DNA from: Onthophagus taurus
Lineage: Eukaryota > Arthropoda > Insecta > Coleoptera > Scarabaeidae
Reading direction: 5' to 3'
Assembly (NCBI RefSeq): GCF_036711975.1
Contig: NC_091967.1
Coordinates: forward strand, 14,756,001-14,820,000
DNA length: 64,000 nt
The translations under genes were made by a program, and so were the position numbers. The notes under the pieces were generated by a model. It saw nothing but the letters and a program-made list of their open reading frames with translations, ran no database searches and was not told where the DNA came from. Positions 23,601 to 35,940 of the stretch are shown here, piece after piece. Positions within the stretch are counted from its first letter, which is position 1, and every line of letters starts with the position of its first letter.

Positions 23601-26234
23601 TTGATTTCAAAATGATTGACTTTAATTAATCCAGTTAAATTAACATTGGGGGAAATTGAATTCTTAAGTTAACAACCGTAGATACGGGTGCATAATGTAT
23701 GGTACGCCAATGGCGCGCGGTGTAACTTTAAAGTGACGACACTGAGGTTTTCCGATTTCCCGGAAATTGTGTTCAATTCAATTTCCATTCTACTCGCTTA
23801 AATTCGCCTGTATGCCGAAATAGACCACTCCCAACATAATGGCAATTAAAAGCTCCGATTGAACGCACCAATTCATTCGATACCAACAATACTGCGAATG
23901 CCCCAAATCAATGTTGCACCAAATAATAGGTCTAAATTAATTACACCTTATTGAATTAAATTAATTACAATAATCTTAAAATCATATTACGTTTATAATG
24001 GTAAATTTAAAATGGATAACAAGATATGCGTGGTTATAAATTTAAATGGAATATTTCGAAATCCTATATCATCAAGTCTTTTAGGTATTAGATGTTAAGA
24101 ATCAGTAGGGCGTAAATTTTCGTCTACCGCCCAACAGTGTCAATGATACCGGGACCACTTTTAACCGCTTCAAAGCCTTGCAAGTTCATTCTATCGTTAA
24201 TAATACGATGATTCACGACTCTGCAACGTCTTAAAGCGGAGAAATTCTAAAATATCTATTAATGTCAAGTATAAATTTACAACACACTTTAATCTATTTT
24301 AGCACCTTTAAAAGAATAAAATCTTTAAAACAACAAAAATCAAAAATAAAATGTTTCCATATTTCAAGATCTAAAATTAACTGTTGAGATTGTTTCCTAA
24401 ATCTTTCATTTTCTGTGAGATTTTCTTGCCACTTCTCCCAACAAGCTAAAAGGAAAACTGATAGAAGAACATAAAATATGCAAACACTTCCCGATACGAA
24501 ATTCTGCTCATCGAATATTGACTCGTCTGCATTCAATTACTTCACCATCTGGATATTGTCCTTGTGACTCCTTACCCTCTCGGGAGCTTTCCCGATATTG
24601 GCGTCATCTCGAAAAGTCGTAAAGTAGTATTACTTCCGTAAATCATGTTATGATGGCATGTATTAGATGTCAGCGACGAAATTACATCCACTTAAAAAAA
24701 CTATTGACCCAAAAATTAAGTTGGAATCCAATTTCCATCAATTATCGTGTTACTTCAGAATAAGGATTTAATTGAATGCAATTACGTGGTTAATTACAAA
24801 ACACTTTCTATTGACTAAAAGAGTCTACGAGTAATTCTAGCCTAATCCAAAGGATTACGCTGTAATACCCTTTCGAATCCCACAAATCCATTGATCACAG
24901 TAGATAAAAGCTAAAATCGACAAATAAACGGTAAATTAAGTTTACCTTAGAATGAAGTTTTTTTTTCTAAAAAGAATTGGATGGTAAAATATATTGGGTG
25001 TACTTTACGTTTAACAGGTGTTAAGCCGAAAGAAATATACTGCAAGGTTTACCTTTGGTAACTATTACGGTAATTTTAGAGCAAACCTTAGTTAAGTGGA
25101 ACTTAGTTCGTTTCACTTCGGGCGCATCAAATTTTGTTTAGTTTTAATTTTGAAACATTTGAGCGTAATAATCTTTTCTTATGGAAACTATCAAAAAACG
25201 AAATAAATATTAAGGTTGTAATTAAAATTTTTACCTGGTTATGGAAAACAAAGTTACCAACAATATTTACCGAGAAAATTGCTATACATTGTAAACAAAT
25301 CCAATTGCTGGTCGAACCACAAGGGAAATTGAAAGTGAGGTCATCCGTATAAGGGATCGAGTTGAATTGAATTGGACAGTAATTGGGAAGGATTATTTCC
25401 AGGGATTTATTTCCGTTGTTGAATTAAACGAGCGGAAACTTACTTCAAATTTAGAATCCCCAAACGAAAGTACACATATACAAAAAAAAGTAAAAGAATA
25501 ATTATTTTAAAAGTAATTTTATATTCGTTTCTATAAAATCTTTTCATAGAAAATTTGAAAAGCTTTGATAGAAGTAATCTCTTCTTAGAATTTAGCCTAT
25601 ATGGCGATAACAACAAAACCCAACTTTAACAAAGACTTTTTGATGAACGACCTACTTTTTATTTCAATTCCTAGAATGTGACCTCAAAGAGGACTTCACG
25701 TCTGACTCTACTTGAAACTGATGGTGTATTCAGCACAAGAGGTTAAAGAGCTTCTTTTAAAGCCACTTCTATAATGGTTCCTATTGTCACTAACATATAG
25801 AACTTTTATTACATTTGCTGCAATTTTATCTAATATGAATTCATTCGACGGTTTTTTATATTCTATATCAAAATAAAAGTATTCTAAGGATTTAGATGAA
25901 ACCGACTTTTATTTAAGAAATCTTTTTTTCTATAAAAAAAGTTATAAGAATCGATTTATCTCGAATGTTTCTGAGAGTTAGCTGAAAAACAAGAGCATAA
26001 AATTACACCGTTTCAGAAAGTTGAAACCACTTAACTGAAATTAATACGTTCTGCCTTTACAAACTTAAAAGCTCTTCCGATTTCAATAAATAGAACCTTG
26101 AAGTTCAATTGAGGTTTAAGTGTACTTTAAGTGTACAATTTATTTTTTTTTAATTAAGGATTAAATTAATCAACTAAAGTGAAGCGGATCAATCATTATA
26201 GTATAATTATATATTAATTAATAATATTGTGATT
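20601..26234. other. Gene-free stretch
   Basis: No gene supported. A (TAA)n microsatellite lies at 23414-23433. The region 23690-23900 is GC-richer, with GGCGCGCGG near 23711. The 80-codon minus run at 24536-24294 and the 72-codon plus run at 25134-25352 show no motifs and are treated as chance. Confidence 0.35.
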
Positions 26235-27120
26235 TTTTTAGGAAATGTGTTCGGAAGAACAAGATCTCACATTGATTGATAAAGTTCTGGCTGAAGAGAT
26301 TTAGTATAGCGTAGACGAGACAGAGATATTGTTAATTCTCTGCTCACTAGAAACAAACCCAACAAACCCAGCTTGCCATTGTTTGTTCATTAATTGCAAA
26401 CCCAACACACATTGATAATTGTGCATATAATAATAAATAAATTAGCCTCAACTGAACTCAAAGTTTTTCTTATGTTGCAAAAAACCCTCTACGGAGAACA
26501 TGTTGATGGCGTAGTCGTTGTTTACCCATCAAAAGTTAATCCTAAAATGAATTCCAACCCAAACCAAGCTTCCTTTTTTGCTATCGGAATCCTTTAATCA
26601 CCTCAATCGCCTATTCTTTCCTCAACCGAGCATGTTTGAAACATTGTGGGACCTTATGGATTGGTAGCCAGGATGAGGTAGAGCATGAAAAAAGTTGGAT
26701 TGGGTTGGGATACCATAACTATGAAAGTATAAAATGTTATTCAACAACTGCAGATTTTGTATGGTATCACTCCGCTGTGACTATTGGTATATTTCGTGTA
26801 TCACGAGTGACTGAGAAGAAGAAATATATTATTCTAAAGAAGAAAGGAAGATTGCTAAAGAAGTGAATGAAAAATTGCCAAGTTTTGGGCGAACTGCTCA
26901 AAATGAGGCTACCTCTCACTATACACAGCATCTATAAGAAATGTCAAAAAGGTATAAAAATGCCTACAACATATATAGGATTGTGGAAGAAGTATTTGTA
27001 TAGAACAGAAGAAAGGTTGTGTACAAAATGAAATGAATGACAGGATTATTCGAACAAAAATGGTTCTGTGCCCCAGAAAGACTACGATTTCACTAAACGA
27101 AATCATGCTGCTGTCCAGCC
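26235..27120 (+). other. Unclassified segment with short open runs
   Basis: A polypyrimidine tract ending in TTTTTTTAG (26233-26241) is followed by a 20-codon frame from ATG 26245 to TAG 26304 rich in acidic residues (MCSEEQDLTLIDKVLAEEI). This looks like a terminal exon but has no visible partner. Further short runs follow at 26394-26597 and 26636-26866. The segment is GC-richer than its flanks and could be a decayed transposon or retrocopy. I recognise no domain. Confidence 0.2.
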
Positions 27121-27566
27121 TTTGGCCTTATGATATTATTACATCTTAATTAAGCTAAATATCCAGCTGTTATGTTAAAATATCTCTATTCAGCAGATAC
27201 GAAGCAATAATAGTATCGAGATTACGTTGTCGTCTTCATGACAACTTAATAACTCGTTCAATTAAACATTGTAAAGTGACCGGATGCAAAAACTAACAGT
27301 ATATTATAGCTCGCACATATAAATCTATAAGAGATATGTGATGAAATAAAATGATGCAAATCTTTTGGATACAGAGCTATATACTCCTTATAGAAGCGGA
27401 CTAAACACGACTGTGTCAAGATGTACGCCTTCGTGCATCTCAAATAGATGTAAATGAAAGCCTACATAGAGCTATGCATCGTTGCGGTATCGTCTAAGCA
27501 TATTAACTGCAATTTGTGGAGCATACAGTGATGTCAGTCGCTTCGCGTACGATTCACGGTTACAAG

Positions 27567-27647
27567 GACGACTTAAAAACTATTAAATTTGTTGAGTTGA
27601 TTGAAAATTATCAATATTTCTATAAATACATCGCACAAGATTATTAA
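27567..27647 (+). pseudogene. Possible MADF-domain fragment
   Basis: The frame DDLKTIKFVELIENYQYFYK, continuing YIAQDY then stop, resembles the start of a MADF DNA-binding domain (F-V-E-L-I-----P-L-Y-------Y). MADF domains occur in insect transcription factors and in some transposon-encoded proteins. The usual Pro-x-L-Y is replaced by Gln-Tyr-Phe-Tyr, and a TAA follows immediately, so this would be a fragment. The match is short and could be chance. Confidence 0.25.
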
Positions 27648-29600
27648 AGAATAAATCAGCTTGCTCAACACTATTCCGAGAAATATCACTTTATTCAAAT
27701 TTGTATTGATTTTCTAATTTTTACTATTTTATGAATAGTTATTCCATTGCTATGATAGCAAAATTTGATAATAAAAAGTAATTAGCAAAGTAGTTTTGTG
27801 GATTTTGCAGTGAGAAAATTTCATTTTTATTTACATTTTATATGCATCTATGGCTGGAAGATGTATGTGTAGAAGGTCTAACTCTTTCAGTTTGTGCTAA
27901 CTTGATCTACTTCATCAGCCACAAAAAGTGTGTCTAAAAGGGTTAACATAACTGTACTTCACGGACAGAAAACGTAGCTGCACAAAGAAGGCTACAGAGA
28001 AAGAACATTAATCTCTGGAGGGATATCTTGAAAGGGAAGCGAGGAATTAAAAAAGTGCACGCAGCATTGCATGGTTGTTATGCACGATGCTGCATTTAAA
28101 GTTATTTAAGTCTAGATCCAACAGCCTACACATACCATCGCTGACACCTTTCACCAGAACCAAAGTCTAGGCATGACAAGCTTAGTGGTATCCCACGTCT
28201 CGCAATAAACAGGTTGATTCATAATCTTTACCACATCAGAAAGAGCCAAATTTCGCTTAAAGCAATAAAATGATACTTTTGCGTCTAAGAACACAACTAA
28301 ATTTATCGACTTTCCCTTTTTGGATATCAACTATTCAACAAAGCAATTACCTAATCCAATGGCTAGTCGCACAAATTTGTATGATTATTTGGAAATGCCA
28401 ACTATACATCATAACGAATCACCCCGTATAAATGTACATGATAAAACATATTAACCTAATAGACATAATAGTTCTGAGAAACTTACCTCAAAAATTTATG
28501 GAACAATTTCCTATTGATTTTAGAAAAAAAAAAGAAGAACCATTCGTCTTCTACCAATTCCAAATGCACCCCACTGTGAAATTTACACTCTTCGAAATAC
28601 CGTTTCTAATATAAATCTTCATGTAGACGTACGTGAACGAACCTTAAATTGATTTTCGCGGTAGCTACTCTTCAATGATTATAAAAGCTTTTTTTCGACT
28701 TCGCAATCCTTTGCAAATAAGTCAATATCTTATAATAAGAAAACTTCTTATTGAATTTAATACAGAAATTAGTTCTTACCACAAAAAAAAAACTGAATAA
28801 CATGTAATTTCATATTTGGTATTCCAAATTCTAGAATAATATTACCACAATATTCTCTTAACAACTGTATTGAGTGAACCGTAGAGTAGTAAACCTCATC
28901 CCCAAGTCGTAAAATTTACATACGAATGCGTCTCGCCGATGTTAATTTCCTGTCTCATTGTGATTTGATAGTGTCTATTGGTTCGTTCACCTTTACGCTT
29001 GATAGAGGCCTTTTCACACATAATAACAAACATCATTTCATCATTTATTCATCAATCATTTATTCATATGTGAATGTACCTTAAACCTGGCATAGTGACA
29101 ATTAAAAGTTTTATAGAAAATTTTACTGGAATTAAATTTTATCGAAAACTCCGTCGAAAACTGATTATAACTTTTAATTTTAACGACGAAAACAATTAGG
29201 GCCTTTCGGTTCCACACCCTAGTTTACAGGGATTGAGCATTTTTGGCGTAATTAACCTTGCTGAAGAAGGATTCTCGGTGACCAGGATGATTAATTACGT
29301 TTAGGGATAAATTTTAATAATTTTGTCGGAAAGAAAATATATACCAAGTAAAATTTCCTTCGACGTAAACGATTACTCAAAATCAATTTATAAAAATATC
29401 TACCTTGTTTTTCTTAAATGTAAATTCGATTTTATTGATACAGATTTTTTTGTTCCAATTATTATCTACGCGTTGGTCCTTTTAAAATAAAAAAACTCAT
29501 CAATTTCTGTAGTCTTACTTAAGTATATACTTAAATAAGATACGATATTTTAGATGTTTATCATCCAAGAAATTGATTAATTTTTGATGTACATACAACA
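27648..29600. other. Gene-free stretch upstream of the lipase pair
   Basis: No supportable gene. The 60-codon run at 28432-28614 lacks any motif. The stretch 27880-28200 is GC-richer with broken frames and may be transposon debris. Confidence 0.35.
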
Positions 29601-29621
29601 AAAAGATAGCATTTGGTAAGC

Positions 29622-29629
29622 TATATATA
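29622..29629 (+). promoter_or_regulatory. TATA box of first lipase gene
   Basis: TATATATA lies 42-49 bases upstream of the ATG at 29671, which would place transcription start near 29650 and leave a very short 5' leader. The second lipase has a similarly placed TATATAAG at 32383. Confidence 0.6.
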
Positions 29630-29670
29630 CACAAAAATAAAGAATGTGTTTGTTTAAATCCGTTATTATC

Positions 29671-30665
29671 ATGGAACGTTCCATCTATTTAATTGCTTTA
29701 GGTTTTCTTTACGCTGGTAAGTAAATGAAAGTAAAATGTATTATTTATTAACTAATCAAGTTGAAACTTAATAGCAACTTTAGCAGCAACCGATGTAGAA
29801 AAAGATGTAACCTTCCGACTTTTTACCACGTAAGTTTTCCTTTTTTCCTAACATAAAATCATTTTTTATTTTTTATTACAGCAAAAACAAATATGATTAC
29901 ATAAATGTTGGGTTTGAAGTTCAAAATCTAACAGCCGCTGGATTTGACTTCAGTAAAGACACGAAAATAATAACCCACGGATTCTTAAATAATGGAAGTG
30001 GGATGTCTTGTATCGCTTTGAGAGATGCTTTCCTTAAAACACAAGATGTAAACGTCATTATTGTTGACTACGAGAAAATCTCTACGGATATACTTTCAAT
30101 GCCTGCAAAAAAAGTTGAAATGGTTGGAGAACATTTAGCGAAATTTCTAGATGTTTTAATATTAAACGGATATGATCGTTTGAAACTTCATCTTTTGGGT
30201 CACAGTTTAGGTGGTCACGTTGTTGGATATGCTGCCGCAAATGCTCACAATGGAAAAGTAGGCAGAGTTTCTGGTTTAGACCCCGCACTTATGGTAGGCA
30301 TTGACGACCCTCTCACTCCAAATGCAGCTGAATACGTCGATGTCATCCACACTTGTAGTGGATCATATGGCACTACAACATCAATCGGAACTGTCGATTT
30401 TTGGCCGAATGGGGGTAAATCCGTCCAACCAAGCTGTGGAATCTTAGGGGGAGTCACTTGCAGTCATTACGAAGCAGTTCGATTTATGTCTAGAACTATA
30501 AACGATCCGAAACGTTATGCCGCTCGAGCTTGTTCATCTCAAAAAGATTTCGAAAATGGAAAATGTGATAGTAATGCAATTGCTTATATGGGAATTGCTG
30601 CTGCTGCTCCAGCTGCAGGAGACTATTATATTACTACTGAAGACGAAGGCGACTTTATAAACTGA
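29671..30665 (+). CDS. Secreted lidless lipase / phospholipase A1-like, copy 1
   Basis: This predicted extracellular lipid hydrolase belongs to the pancreatic-lipase family (alpha/beta hydrolase). Exons are 29671-29716, 29775-29829 (an in-frame alternative acceptor would start at 29784) and 29882-30665, joining in frame to 294 residues. Exon 1 plus the start of exon 2 encode a hydrophobic signal peptide. The nucleophile elbow GHSLGG puts catalytic Ser near residue 142, GLDPA gives Asp near 167, and TCSHYEAV gives His near 229. The lid between the two flanking cysteines is only seven residues, as in insect phospholipase A1-like proteins. There is no C-terminal PLAT domain, which fits the usual 290-340 residues of the insect subfamily. 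AATAAA lies at about 30699. Substrate (phospholipid or neutral lipid) cannot be told from sequence. It is a tandem duplicate of the gene at 32419. Confidence 0.93.
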
Positions 30666-31429
30666 TGACTCAATCTGTTTACTTTTATGTAATTCTAAAA
30701 TAAAGTGTATGTTTTGAAGTATTTTGATTTTTTATCATAATTCTTTTTAATATTTTATCTTTTTGTATAAGTATTACTTATAGCTCTAAAACATAATATA
30801 TTATGTTCTTGATGCGATAAGCAGTAATTAATTGTTTATGTAAATTAGTTGTTTTTTACTCCTACAGTAACACACTAAAATATTTTTGTAGGAATTTACA
30901 TTTCATTTTAGTAATTGTTTTTATTTGAGTCATAAATTTACATGAATAGCGGTAACTGTGAAGAAAGATTTAAAATAGAATAGGACTGGTATAAATAAAT
31001 TAACCGTTGGATTCTTGAAATCTATTAATTCTAATTTATTAGCTAAAATAATAATAAACAGTATTTTATGATTTGTTATGAAAATAAAATGAAGGATCAC
31101 GCCCAGTGGTGCGTCATTATTTATTTTGTGAGTTGTATTTTTCTATTCCTTTTCTATTCTTCTTCCTCTTTGTGCTAAGATTTTGATGGGAAGTCGAGCG
31201 AATCCAATCTCTTCAACTTGTTGGTGGTGGATCTATAACTTAAATTATTGGCGATAACATTTGAATTGTTTTAGCAGTCCCCCATAATTACCATCTTCTC
31301 AGATAGGTCTCAGTGTGGTATTGTAGATTCTATGCTTCTTTTCATAAGTTTTTGTTCATTTATCAATGAACACACTATTGACTACTATTAACTATTTATC
31401 CTCTATGTCGTCAGTCACTCCTGAAGCAA
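30666..31429. other. Intergenic, no gene
   Basis: This covers the 3' flank of the first lipase, then AT-rich sequence grading into the decayed retrotransposon that begins near 31430 on the minus strand. Part of 31100-31429 may be further 3' sequence of that element. Confidence 0.4.
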
Positions 31430-31900
31430 GTGCAGTTGGTCTGAAGATGTTGGGTAGTCGATGTAGGTTCACAGTGGGTAGCCAGAATTAATAACAGGAT
31501 GGTGCGAGCTGTACAGTAGGTACAGGGTAGGTCCAAATACACTTCCTTGCGGACTTCAAATCTAATTGGGAGTAGGGAGTAGGAACAATAGACATATTGT
31601 ATGATAACCACATTTTCATATTTGTGATCAGACCTTATCAATGACCTAAGAAACTTCCAAAAAGGTAGCAGTTACTACGATCCTATGAACAGTTCCGCAT
31701 TGCCTGTTGAGCTCTAAAACTGAACTGGTAATCTGGAATTAGCTTCTTCTTGCATAGAGTATCCTCAGTCTACTCCACAGAACCCTCTCCAATACCTTGG
31801 AAAACAAACGCTGAAAGCTAATGGACCGACATAACGTCACATTAGTTGGGTCTCTCGGTTTTGGAATCATAATTGTTTGTAATACCTAGCAGTATTATAA
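31430..31900 (-). pseudogene. Decayed jockey-like non-LTR reverse transcriptase
   Basis: Read on the minus strand from about 31880, the frame gives IMIPKPRDPTNVT, then SISFQRLFSKVLERVLWSRL, matching the I-x-M-I-P-K-P-G-K-P and Y-R-P-I-S-L-L-----S-K-V-L-E-x-L-L--R-L blocks of jockey-clade reverse transcriptases. Further on, in shifted frames, GSVFGPTLYLLYSS-like sequence matches the G-S-V-L-G-P-x-L-Y block (around 31560-31500). Multiple stops and frameshifts make it dead. It sits between the two lipase copies, so it inserted in the spacer, either before or after their duplication. Confidence 0.7.
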
Positions 31901-32382
31901 AGACAATTATTATTTGCATTTGATCACAAGAATAAATTAGCCATACATAGTAAGTGATAAACCCTAGTAATTCATTTCTGTAAAATTCGAATGAAAAAAT
32001 TCTCACACAAGTTTCTCATATTTTTGCCTTCAATAATTTTTTAAAAACGCGTAAAATCTTACACTATTCCTCAACATAATTTTTTTTATTAATCACTTTA
32101 ATTTTCAAAATAATAGATTGCAGACAAGAATTATTAATTACAGACAGAAAAACTTAAAGCACTTATTTCCTATGGCATTCGTTGAAGGTCAAAGTTAATT
32201 TTGTAAATAAAATCATGCAACGTAGTAGACGATTATCACAACAGTAATACTTTAGATATTTTCAAAACATAACATAAATATTAACCATGAAAAAACATTG
32301 CACATTTTTGCCATTGTTTCGTGAAATTCCTTTTATTCTAATGTATTGGGTAAATTAACGGAAAGTTACAACATAATAAACA
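31901..32382. other. Spacer upstream of second lipase
   Basis: AT-rich sequence with no gene. It presumably holds the proximal promoter of the downstream lipase, whose TATA-like TATATAAG starts at 32383, 36 bases before the ATG. Confidence 0.4.
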
Positions 32383-32390
32383 TATATAAG
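32383..32390 (+). promoter_or_regulatory. TATA box of second lipase gene
   Basis: TATATAAG lies 29-36 bases before the ATG at 32419. If used at the normal distance, the 5' leader would be only a few nucleotides long. Confidence 0.5.
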
Positions 32391-32418
32391 TGATATTGTT
32401 TTTAGTTCATGTGTAATC

Positions 32419-33438
32419 ATGAAACGTTTAACATTAAGTTTAATTTGGTTATTAAACCTAACCTTTTTACTACAAATTAATACAGCGACAACGAGTAATC
32501 TAACTGAAGACGTAACGTTTCGCTTATTTACAGTGTAAGTTTTTTTTAATATATACATCGATACCTTTCTATTTTTTATGTATTTTAGTAACAATAAATA
32601 TGATTGGCGTAACCTTGGTTTCGATGTAAAAAATCTTACCTCGTCTGGATTTGATTTCAACAAAGACACAAAAATAATCACCCACGGTTTTTTAAACAAT
32701 GGAAGTGGATTCTCTTGCATTGCTTTAAGAGATGCGTTTCTAAAACACTACGACTTAAACGTCATAATCATTGATTACAAGAATATCGCTAATGATATCT
32801 TCTCACTACCTCAATCGAAAATCAATGAAGTTGGGGGTTATGTGGCGAAGTTCTTAAATTTTTTGTTTGATAGTAAATATAATGGAACCAAAATTCATTT
32901 GTTAGGACATAGTTTGGGTGGTCATGTAATGGGATATGCTGCGTCACATGCTAAAAACGGAACGGTTGGGAGAGTTTCAGGTTAGTTTCAACTTATTTTA
33001 GTAAAAATATTAATATTTTTAGCGAACACTAATTTTGTTACAGGTTTAGATCCTGCATTAACCATGTTAATCACAGATGGTCTTAATTCTAATGTAGCCG
33101 AATTTGTAGACGTCATTCACACTTGTAAGGGTATTTTTGGTGCAAAACAATCACTTGGTACGGTTGATTTTTGGCCCAATGGTGGTATCGGTAAAAATCA
33201 ACCAAGTTGTAGCGGATTGGGGAGTATAATTTGTAGTCATTATGAAGCTGTTCGGTACATGTCAAGAAGTATTAATGATACTCAAAGATATCCGGCCCAT
33301 CGTTGTGATTCTTACACCGATTTTAAGTACAGAAAATGCGAAAATAATGACGTACAATATATGGGTATAGCAACCAATTATTCTGCAAAGGGTAATTATT
33401 ACTTGTGTACTCAAAATGAATCAGATTATTTGAATTAA
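32419..33438 (+). CDS. Secreted lidless lipase / phospholipase A1-like, copy 2
   Basis: This is a paralog of the lipase at 29671, with the same predicted role in extracellular lipid hydrolysis. Exons are 32419-32534, 32589-32980 and 33044-33438, joining to 300 residues. The ATG is followed by a hydrophobic signal peptide (MKRLTLSLIWLLNLTFLL). GHSLGG gives Ser near 147, GLDPA gives Asp near 172 and CSHYEAV gives His near 235. Both copies share long identical blocks such as TKIITHGFLNNGSG, CIALRDAFLK and GTVDFWPNGG. The lid is again seven residues between cysteines. Its intron pattern differs: the signal-peptide exon is unsplit, and a 63-bp intron interrupts the Gly-Leu-Asp-Pro motif, which is uninterrupted in copy 1. 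The catalytic triad is intact, so both copies are probably active. Confidence 0.93.
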
Positions 33439-35139
33439 ATAAATTAAAAACCAATTTTATGTAGTTTTAATGAACGTTAAACTAAGGAATGTTTGTGTTT
33501 AAATCTGATAATATGAGTATGTGGCTTAGGTAATAACATTTCTATTACGTTTGCGATCGTTTGCGATAATGAGTTTCTGTTCTAATGGTTTTGTAGTATA
33601 TCTGAAACACTAGAAAGCATTTCCAGTTGGTAAATTTATTTTTATTTTTGGGGTCGTGTTCATTTTTACGTATCCCCGAATTCACAATTCTACATCATCG
33701 TTTGTGCGTATCGCCGAGTGTACTCGGCAATAAAACTACAAAATGCACGCGGTGTTTTTAGCGAAATAAAGGACAAAGAACACTGAAAATGAACAATATA
33801 CCAAAGATAAATGGAATTTTTTTCAAGACTTCCCCAGTTTAGAATATTTACGACTATCATATTTTCATGAACGTGTTCAAGGTTGTTTTTATCAAATTAA
33901 TTGTTTAACTAAAGAATTAGTCCCACAAAATTTAGGTTATCTATAACCTCGTCTACAATGTTGCTGAATAAATTTATTTGTATTACCCCGCACATTAATG
34001 ATCATTAATTATTCCAAAGGAAACATTCAAGAAACATATAGTAACTGGGAAAGTTTGTGGTCGTAATTACAGTTCCAACAATCAAAAGTTTTGAAGTTGC
34101 GTGTACTAATTGCTGTCGAAACGCCATTATCAGTAGAATTAGCGTGAAAGTTAAACCAACTATCATTTGCTATGATTTATTCCTTTTTGTCGATTACATT
34201 AAATAAGTTAAAGATATCAAATTTATTTTGTTCATAAAAAAATGTTGTTAAAAATTAGAAAGCACTACAAAAAGATTGACTTTTTTAATATTCACATATT
34301 CATCATGCATGATTTACTTTTAACGGATGGATCCTGTCAGAATTTTTACATATTCGTTACTGGAAACTGGTTAAAAGTTCTAGTAGGTGAATAATTATGT
34401 AACCACGCGAATAAAAATTTTAATTTCAAATTAAATTTAACTAAGGAGAAATTTTAAACTTGAAACCGTTTCACAAATTTCAATTTTCAGTTCTCCAATG
34501 ACGAGAATTAATTTATTTTCGTTAAACAAAAAATTAATTGAACCATGATTGGAAATTTCAGACTTTCAGGAGAATACTATACGCTTTCAGGATTTAGGAT
34601 TAAGTTATCTGAACGTACAGGCAAATATAGACCTACAGAAGAAGTGATTAATTAATTTATAACTCGCTAGGGTAACCCAAAATTACTTCTCCCCATTTCG
34701 CCCACATCTTCTTTTGTTCTCTAACCTGAAATAAGTTTTTATGTTCTCACATTTCAAGGTAACAGAAGGTGAATTGTCTCACATCTTCCCCTCAGTATGG
34801 AGAGGGATTTCTAAACGGAAAAAGAAAAACATTTTTAAACATTCCAAAACCTTTTAATGCTTAAAAAGTCGAGTTTAAAAGAGAGAACGAGGAGAACAAA
34901 GAGAATGGTGTAAATTACTCAGTTATGATGAATACTTAATGTGTCGAATGAATTGCAATTATTTAATAGGCAGCATCCACTACTTATGGAGTACATGGAT
35001 TTTCGAAAGATCAATACGCATATTCACCTCATTTCTAATCGCTGTATAGGTTGATGTTCATTTTGACGTGCACTAGTAGCTAACATGAGTAATGAAGATA
35101 AATTTATTACCATTAGTAGTTTGTTGGCAGATGAAGAAG
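33439..35139. other. Gene-free stretch
   Basis: No gene is visible. A 16-bp palindrome, GCCGAGT-GT-ACTCGGC, lies at 33713-33728 in a locally GC-richer patch. It could be a dimeric transcription-factor site or a transposon-derived hairpin. Confidence 0.35.
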
Positions 35140-35940
35140 GAAATAGAAATAAGCTGAAACGGAAAGCAATATAAAAATCTTTCAATCGTCTCATACTAAA
35201 TTTAAAACTCTCGTCTATGTAGACGCAACTCGTAATTCACTCAGTCTACTCTCAGTGTTCGGCTAATGAGAGATTCGGACGTGTTGGAGCTGGGTGGATT
35301 TTGGAACAATGTCTTGTCATTGATGTCATTTGCATCAAACAAGAAAAGACAATTATTAGCCTTGAAGTGTGAATTTAATATTATTTATTACAAAAGCTCC
35401 AAAACCTAAAATTTGTCAATTAGCAAAGTGGTTTAATCTACCAGAATCAGCTATCCAAAGCATTATCCAGAGAATTTAAAGACAATGATAGAAGAAGGTG
35501 AGTTGGATTGTATTTCAGCCAAATAATATTCAACGTAGATTAAGCTGATCTGTTCTGGAAGAAGATACCTAAAAAACGTACAGAGAAAACCTTTTCAGGT
35601 TTTAAAGCCGCCAAACAATAATTAAATGTGAAGGTTGTAAGTATATCGACAATATATCACGTTTATTGAAGGTATAATTGATCACAGAAAATATATCGAC
35701 ATTAGATCACGTTTATTGAAGGTGCTTGTTCACAGGAAATATATCGACATTTTTCGCGATAGTTTACTACCAGGTGTACGTCGTGCTGGCTTCAAAAGAA
35801 ACTGGAATTTCCCGCACAACAGCGATTCGAAGCATATAGCCACAAATGTGAAAAATTGTTACTCTGGAATGTTCCGAACTAGCTAATGTTTTGAAACGTC
35901 CAACCTAATGAAGCAACGAAATATTAGTACCGACAGTATT
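35140..35940 (+). mobile_element. Decayed DNA-transposon debris with helix-turn-helix fragments
   Basis: Two short frames look like transposase helix-turn-helix segments. At about 35400, PKICQLAKWFNLPESAIQSI resembles the L-A--F-x-I--S-T-V---I pattern of pogo/Tc-type DNA-binding domains. At about 35790, ASKETGISRTTAIRSI resembles a second such helix pair. Stops surround both. No catalytic block or terminal repeat could be found, so the class is uncertain and the two pieces may have different origins. Confidence 0.35.
35642..35752. repeat. Tandem repeat, ~49-bp unit, about 2.3 copies
   Basis: TATATCGACA starts units at 35642, 35692 and 35740. The first two are each followed by ATCACGTTTATTGAAGGT and then a CACAG-AAA tail. 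Spacings are 50 and 48 bp. The array lies between the two helix-turn-helix-like fragments of the transposon debris. Confidence 0.6.

Noticed and set aside
27890-27925. Another hammerhead-like pattern on the minus strand (CTGATGA ... GAAAG)
   Set aside because: Stem II would be only three pairs without the usual G-C closing pair, and no cleavage triplet or stem I can be formed.
30082-30457. Two minus-strand open runs inside lipase copy 1
   Set aside because: They are mirror frames of the lipase coding exon, with no independent evidence.
32355-32720. 121-codon minus-strand open run
   Set aside because: It is antisense to the first exon and start of the second exon of lipase copy 2, which has intact splice sites and catalytic residues on the plus strand.
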